Of a stretch of 9,252 bases of DNA, positions 6,915 to 9,252 are shown piece after piece (the first letter of the stretch is position 1; each line of letters begins with the position of its first letter). The stretch is taken from positions 1-9,252 of the forward strand of contig JAATGE010000562.1 of NCBI GenBank assembly GCA_015654825.1, in the 5' to 3' direction. The notes under the pieces are model-generated. The model did no database searches and was not told the origin of the DNA. It saw only the letters and a program-made list of their open reading frames with translations. Origin of the DNA: Rhodospirillales bacterium. Its GTDB lineage: Bacteria; Pseudomonadota; Alphaproteobacteria; Acetobacterales; Acetobacteraceae. The position numbers and the translations under genes were made by a program.

Positions 6915-7097
6915 CTACCCGAGCAGCCAGATCCGCGCCGCTGATTGCAGCATTAGCGCTAGGTCATCTAGAGCCGATGCTTCTGGTGCCACCGCCGGTT
7001 TTGCTTTGGTCTTGGCGCGGGATGGTCGCTCGGTGGCTTCGTCGTGGGTACCGCACGCCGGCTCCTGTTCGACGGCGACTGAAGGGAAACTATCCAT
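6915..7097 (-). CDS. Possible small protein of 60 residues, unknown
   Basis: Not recognised. ATG at 7097-7095, stop TAG at 6917-6915. The middle is lysine/alanine/proline-rich (SRAKTKAKPAVAPEA, 26-40), and an amphipathic-looking C-terminal helix follows (ALDDLALMLQSAARIWLLG, 42-60). In favour: the palindromic copy D begins right after its stop, in the same gene-relative position as copies A, B and C. Against: no Shine-Dalgarno, GC at third codon positions only about 61 percent, and its start overlaps an opposite-strand ORF. The frame stays open upstream without a standard start, so it could also be the 3' remnant of a longer gene. Confidence 0.3.
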   Translation of the reverse strand: MDSFPSVAVEQEPACGTHDEATERPSRAKTKAKPAVAPEASALDDLALMLQSAARIWLLG

Positions 7098-7275
7098 GGA
7101 TGAGGATCGCTTGCCTGTAGCGCCGGGTACCGTGATGGAGTCTATCCGGGAAGCTATCAGAAAGCTGACGGAGGACAGGAAGACAGACGTACCCCGGGCA
7201 AAACAACCTGCGGCATGCGTGGGCGAGACAGTTCAGCTCGCGCCCAAAAAGCCGCGTGCGAAATCCAAGACCTGA
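7096..7275 (+). CDS. Possible small charged protein of 59 residues, unknown
   Basis: Not recognised. ATG 7096 is preceded by AAGGGAAA at 7082-7089, a modest Shine-Dalgarno. The product has a charged, probably helical N-terminal half (VMESIREAIRKLTEDRK, 13-29) and a lysine-rich tail ending KKPRAKSKT. GC at third codon positions is about 64 percent, lower than in the large genes here. It lies 71 bases before the DUF892 gene on the same strand, so it could be the leader gene of that unit. An opposite-strand ORF starts within the same CCATGG site; at most one of the two is likely to be real. Confidence 0.4.
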   Translation: MDEDRLPVAPGTVMESIREAIRKLTEDRKTDVPRAKQPAACVGETVQLAPKKPRAKSKT

Positions 7276-7346
7276 ATTTGAGAATCGACGCCGCGCTCCA
7301 GAAAGATCCTGATCCGACAGCCGCCCGACATAAGGGAACAGAGACG

Positions 7347-7898
7347 ATGGCCACCGAGGACAGAGTGTTAGCCGACGCGTTTCATCATACGCTGCAGGAC
7401 GTTTATTTCACCGCGAAACTCTCGCACCGGACGCTGCGGCGGGCGGCCAGGCGCGCACGGTCCACTGAACTTCGCAGGGCATTCGAATTGCAAGGCGAAG
7501 AGAGCGCCTGCCATGTCGCGCGTCTCAACCGTGTATTCGAAATCATCGGCAAGTCGGCGCGGGCCAGAACCTGCGGGCCGATCAAGGGCATGACAGTCGA
7601 GATGGAAGAGTATCTCGACGAAGTGGAATCAAGCGAAGCCGTTGACGCGGTGCTGATCAGCTGGGCCCGGGCCGTGGAGAGTTATGCGATCGGGCGCTAC
7701 GGCACTTTGAAGGACTGGTCATGCAAGCTGGGAATTCCTGCCGCGGAGGATGTGATCGAGCAGACGCTGCGGGAAGCGAACCGGACCGCCGAGGTGCTTT
7801 CGCGCGTGGTGGACGATATCGCTTCACCGGATGAGGCGATGGCGATGGCGGGCGACGTGCCAACCCGGTCCGGCGGCGCGCGCGCCTGGTTGAACTGA
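7347..7898 (+). CDS. Ferritin-like DUF892 (YciE/YciF-family) protein with altered metal site
   Basis: The 183-residue protein aligns without gaps, from memory, to E. coli YciF over the first two helices and closely over the last two. Matches include LQDVYFTAK (16-24), AFELQGEESACHVARLNRVFE (45-65), DAVLISWARAVESYAIGRYGTL (100-121) and EQTLREANRTAEVL (138-151). YciF-type proteins are four-helix bundles with a di-metal centre and are often stress-induced. Here the helix-A glutamate of the usual AEK is Ala23, the second glutamate of VEHYE is Ala114, and the EEEK of helix D reads REAN (142-145). Glu51, Glu52, His56 and Glu111 remain. ATG 7347 (AAGGGA 9 bases upstream) is preferred over an in-frame ATG at 7215, whose extension has no family match. 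Function unknown, perhaps structural or protective. Confidence 0.88.
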   Translation: MATEDRVLADAFHHTLQDVYFTAKLSHRTLRRAARRARSTELRRAFELQGEESACHVARLNRVFEIIGKSARARTCGPIKGMTVEMEEYLDEVESSEAVDAVLISWARAVESYAIGRYGTLKDWSCKLGIPAAEDVIEQTLREANRTAEVLSRVVDDIASPDEAMAMAGDVPTRSGGARAWLN

Positions 7899-7938
7899 TA
7901 GCGCCCCGACTGATAGTGCGCGGATCGATATCGCTCGG
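7894..7938 (+). repeat. Three tandem 15-bp units across the DUF892 stop codon
   Basis: ACTGATAGCGCCCCG (7894-7908), ACTGATAGTGCGCGG (7909-7923) and ATCGATATCGCTCGG (7924-7938) share a 15-base period. Units 1 and 2 match at 12 of 15 positions; unit 3 is more diverged. The first unit contains the gene's TGA stop and the second repeats an in-frame TGA. This may be an old slippage duplication or protein-binding repeats upstream of the ACP gene. Confidence 0.4.
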
Positions 7939-7948
7939 AGCCAACGGC

Positions 7949-7960
7949 CTACCATGGTAG
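7949..7960. promoter_or_regulatory. Perfect 12-bp palindrome upstream of the ACP gene
   Basis: CTACCATGGTAG is its own reverse complement. It lies 129 bases before the ACP start in the 190-base gap after the DUF892 gene. It could be a repressor operator for the ACP/ligase unit. No convincing -35/-10 pair was found nearby and no second copy occurs in the window. Confidence 0.25.
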
Positions 7961-8088
7961 TTCCCACATCCTCGCGCACCGGAAAGCGCTCCGCGCGCGC
8001 CGCGACAAAAATTCCCTGCTCCGGGCCGATCCCAAGCGCGGCCGCCTTTCCCCGAAACCCTGCGTGCAGCAGCTGCGGAAACTAAGTC

Positions 8089-8334
8089 ATGGATGTAAGA
8101 CCAGCCGTTGAATCGACCATCATCCAGGTGGCCGCCGAGCACCACAAGAAACTGCCGCCGCTGACCGACGATCTGAAACTGCTGGATTCGGGATTGGACT
8201 CGCTTTGCCTGGCCGTCGTCGTGGCGCGCCTGGAGGACGGTCTTGGAGTCGATCCCTTCAGCGCCGCCGATGAAACCGCGCTGCCTGTCACGATCGGCGA
8301 TTTCGTGAAGCTTTATGAGGATGCGGTGAATTAG
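8089..8334 (+). CDS. Acyl carrier protein
   Basis: An 81-residue acidic protein of standard ACP length. The segment LLDSGLDSLCLAVVVARLED (31-50) holds the DSL motif (37-39), whose Ser38 is the expected 4'-phosphopantetheine attachment site at the start of helix II. It would carry an acyl or aminoacyl group as a thioester in the cytoplasm. It ends in GTG AAT TAG, overlapping the likely first codon of the acyl-AMP ligase. That implies translational coupling and that the ligase loads this carrier. It differs from housekeeping fatty-acid ACP, which carries DSLD followed by VEL..ALE, so a specialised pathway is likely. The start has only a weak Shine-Dalgarno (GGAAA, 8076-8080) but gives the proper N-terminal helix. 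Confidence 0.93.
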   Translation: MDVRPAVESTIIQVAAEHHKKLPPLTDDLKLLDSGLDSLCLAVVVARLEDGLGVDPFSAADETALPVTIGDFVKLYEDAVN

Positions 8335-9252
8335 CGCCCAAAGCCTTCGCTCGCTCGTTCTCGGCGCCGGCGCGGCGCCGCGACGCTTTATCGCGGACGA
8401 CACGACAACATTTGATTTGCCGGCCCTGGCACAGGCGGCAGGGCGATCGGCCTGGCTCGACCAGATGCGGGGCCGCACGGTGCTGCTCGCCTTGCCGCGG
8501 CAACTCGATGCCGCCGCCGCGCTCTTTCAGCTCGATGGCGTGGCACGGCGGATCGTTCTCTGGCCGCACGATCTGCCGGCGCACCAGATGCCCGGTGTGG
8601 TGCAGGCGGCCGGGGTAGATGTTACTGTCTCAGAATGGCCAGCGCCGGCGCCTGGCGATCACGCCGGGCTCGCCACGGCCCGCGAGCCCGCGGCGACTTC
8701 GCATTCGTCGGGTGCCACTGAATGGGTGCTGTTCACATCGGGCACTTCGGGCCGGCCGAAAATGGTCGCGCACACGCTGCACAGCCTCGCGGGCCATCTG
8801 TTCGCCGCACCGCCCGCGCAAGGCGGTCCCGTTTGGTGTACGTTCTACGACATTCGCCGATATGGCGGCCTGCAAATTCTGTTGCGTGCCCTTATCGGCG
8901 GCGGTTCGCTGGTGCTTTCAAGTCCCGAGGAAATGCCCGCGGTTTTTCTGGCGCGCGCCGCGGCCGCCTGCGCCACGCATTTTCTCGGCACGCCATCGCA
9001 TTGGCGCCGCGCCCTGATGGCCGATGCGGCCGATCGCATTGCCCCCGAGTATGTCCGGCTTTCAGGGGAAGTGGCCGACCAGGTCATTCTCGATCAATTG
9101 CGCGGCGCCTATCCGCGCGCGCGGATCGTGCATGCTTTCGCATCGACCGAGGCGGGGCTTGCGTTCGAGGTCGCGGACGGCGCCGCAGGCTTTCCGTCCG
9201 CATTGATAGGTGGCCACGGCGGCGCCGCAGACCTTCGTATTCGGGATGGATC
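8330..9252 (+). CDS. Acyl-AMP ligase (ANL superfamily), 3'-truncated by the window edge
   Basis: The frame is open from 8330 to the edge (307 codons) and would activate a carboxylic acid with ATP, probably to load the adjacent ACP or CoA. Counting from 8330, the nucleotide-binding P-loop is LFTSGTSGRPKMV (134-146). FLGTPSHWRRAL follows around 225-236, VRLSGEVADQVILDQLRGAYP is near 246-266, and the A5 motif FASTEAG places Ser272-Thr273-Glu274. The C-terminal subdomain with the catalytic lysine lies beyond the window. The start is uncertain: TGA at 8327-8329 closes the frame, and the N-terminal RRFIADD region (19-25) looks genuine. The only early candidate is ATT 8330, which has GAGG at 8317-8320, 9 bases upstream. 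TTG 8417 and a later ATG near 8462 would cut into the domain. Confidence 0.88.
   Translation, partial: MSAQSLRSLVLGAGAAPRRFIADDTTTFDLPALAQAAGRSAWLDQMRGRTVLLALPRQLDAAAALFQLDGVARRIVLWPHDLPAHQMPGVVQAAGVDVTVSEWPAPAPGDHAGLATAREPAATSHSSGATEWVLFTSGTSGRPKMVAHTLHSLAGHLFAAPPAQGGPVWCTFYDIRRYGGLQILLRALIGGGSLVLSSPEEMPAVFLARAAAACATHFLGTPSHWRRALMADAADRIAPEYVRLSGEVADQVILDQLRGAYPRARIVHAFASTEAGLAFEVADGAAGFPSALIGGHGGAADLRIRDG

Noticed and set aside
8619..9017. 132-codon plus-strand frame inside the acyl-AMP ligase
   Set aside because: It lies in a different frame from the ligase P-loop and STE motifs and is arginine- and proline-rich; a shadow of the ligase gene.

Overview
The window is GC-rich bacterial DNA (roughly two thirds G+C by eye). 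Its dispersed intergenic palindromes, built around GGGCTCTGCCC and CTGGGGAC..GTCCCCAG, together with the gene content, suggest an alphaproteobacterium, most likely of the Acetobacteraceae or nearby Rhodospirillales. That placement rests on recalled resemblance, not on a search. No rRNA, tRNA, CRISPR array, transposase or phage gene was seen.

Left part (1-4215) is a sugar-uptake block. A LacI-family repressor (minus strand, 195-1238) is divergent from an MFS sugar transporter of the SLC45/GPH-like type (plus, 1453-2715). That transporter is convergent with a second MFS transporter of the FucP/GluP type (minus, 2846-4129). The promoter region of the second transporter carries a perfect 12-bp palindrome, GACAGCGCTGTC, that overlaps a consensus TTGACA -35 box. 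This looks like a LacI-family operator, so the repressor may control both transporters. The sugar is not identifiable, and no catabolic enzyme lies in the window.

Centre (4216-6734): a long gene-free stretch with clearly lower G+C precedes a 630-residue soluble regulator with four PAS-type sensor modules and a C-terminal LuxR-type DNA-binding domain (4842-6734).

Right part (6735-9252): two palindromic elements are followed by two tiny, overlapping, divergent ORFs of uncertain reality. Next comes a ferritin-like DUF892/YciF-family protein in which several expected metal-ligand glutamates appear replaced. Finally there is a two-gene unit: an acyl carrier protein (8089-8334) directly followed by an acyl-AMP ligase (from about 8330) that runs off the right edge. 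The ligase reading frame is open and unmistakable, but its likely start is a non-standard ATT overlapping the carrier protein's stop codon. The pair probably activates a carboxylic acid and loads it onto the carrier for a pathway encoded further right.

Most of the window is ordinary. The points most worth a second look are the mosaic palindromic elements with one module nested inside another, the apparently metal-poor DUF892 protein, the operator over the GluP-type promoter, and the ACP/ligase junction.
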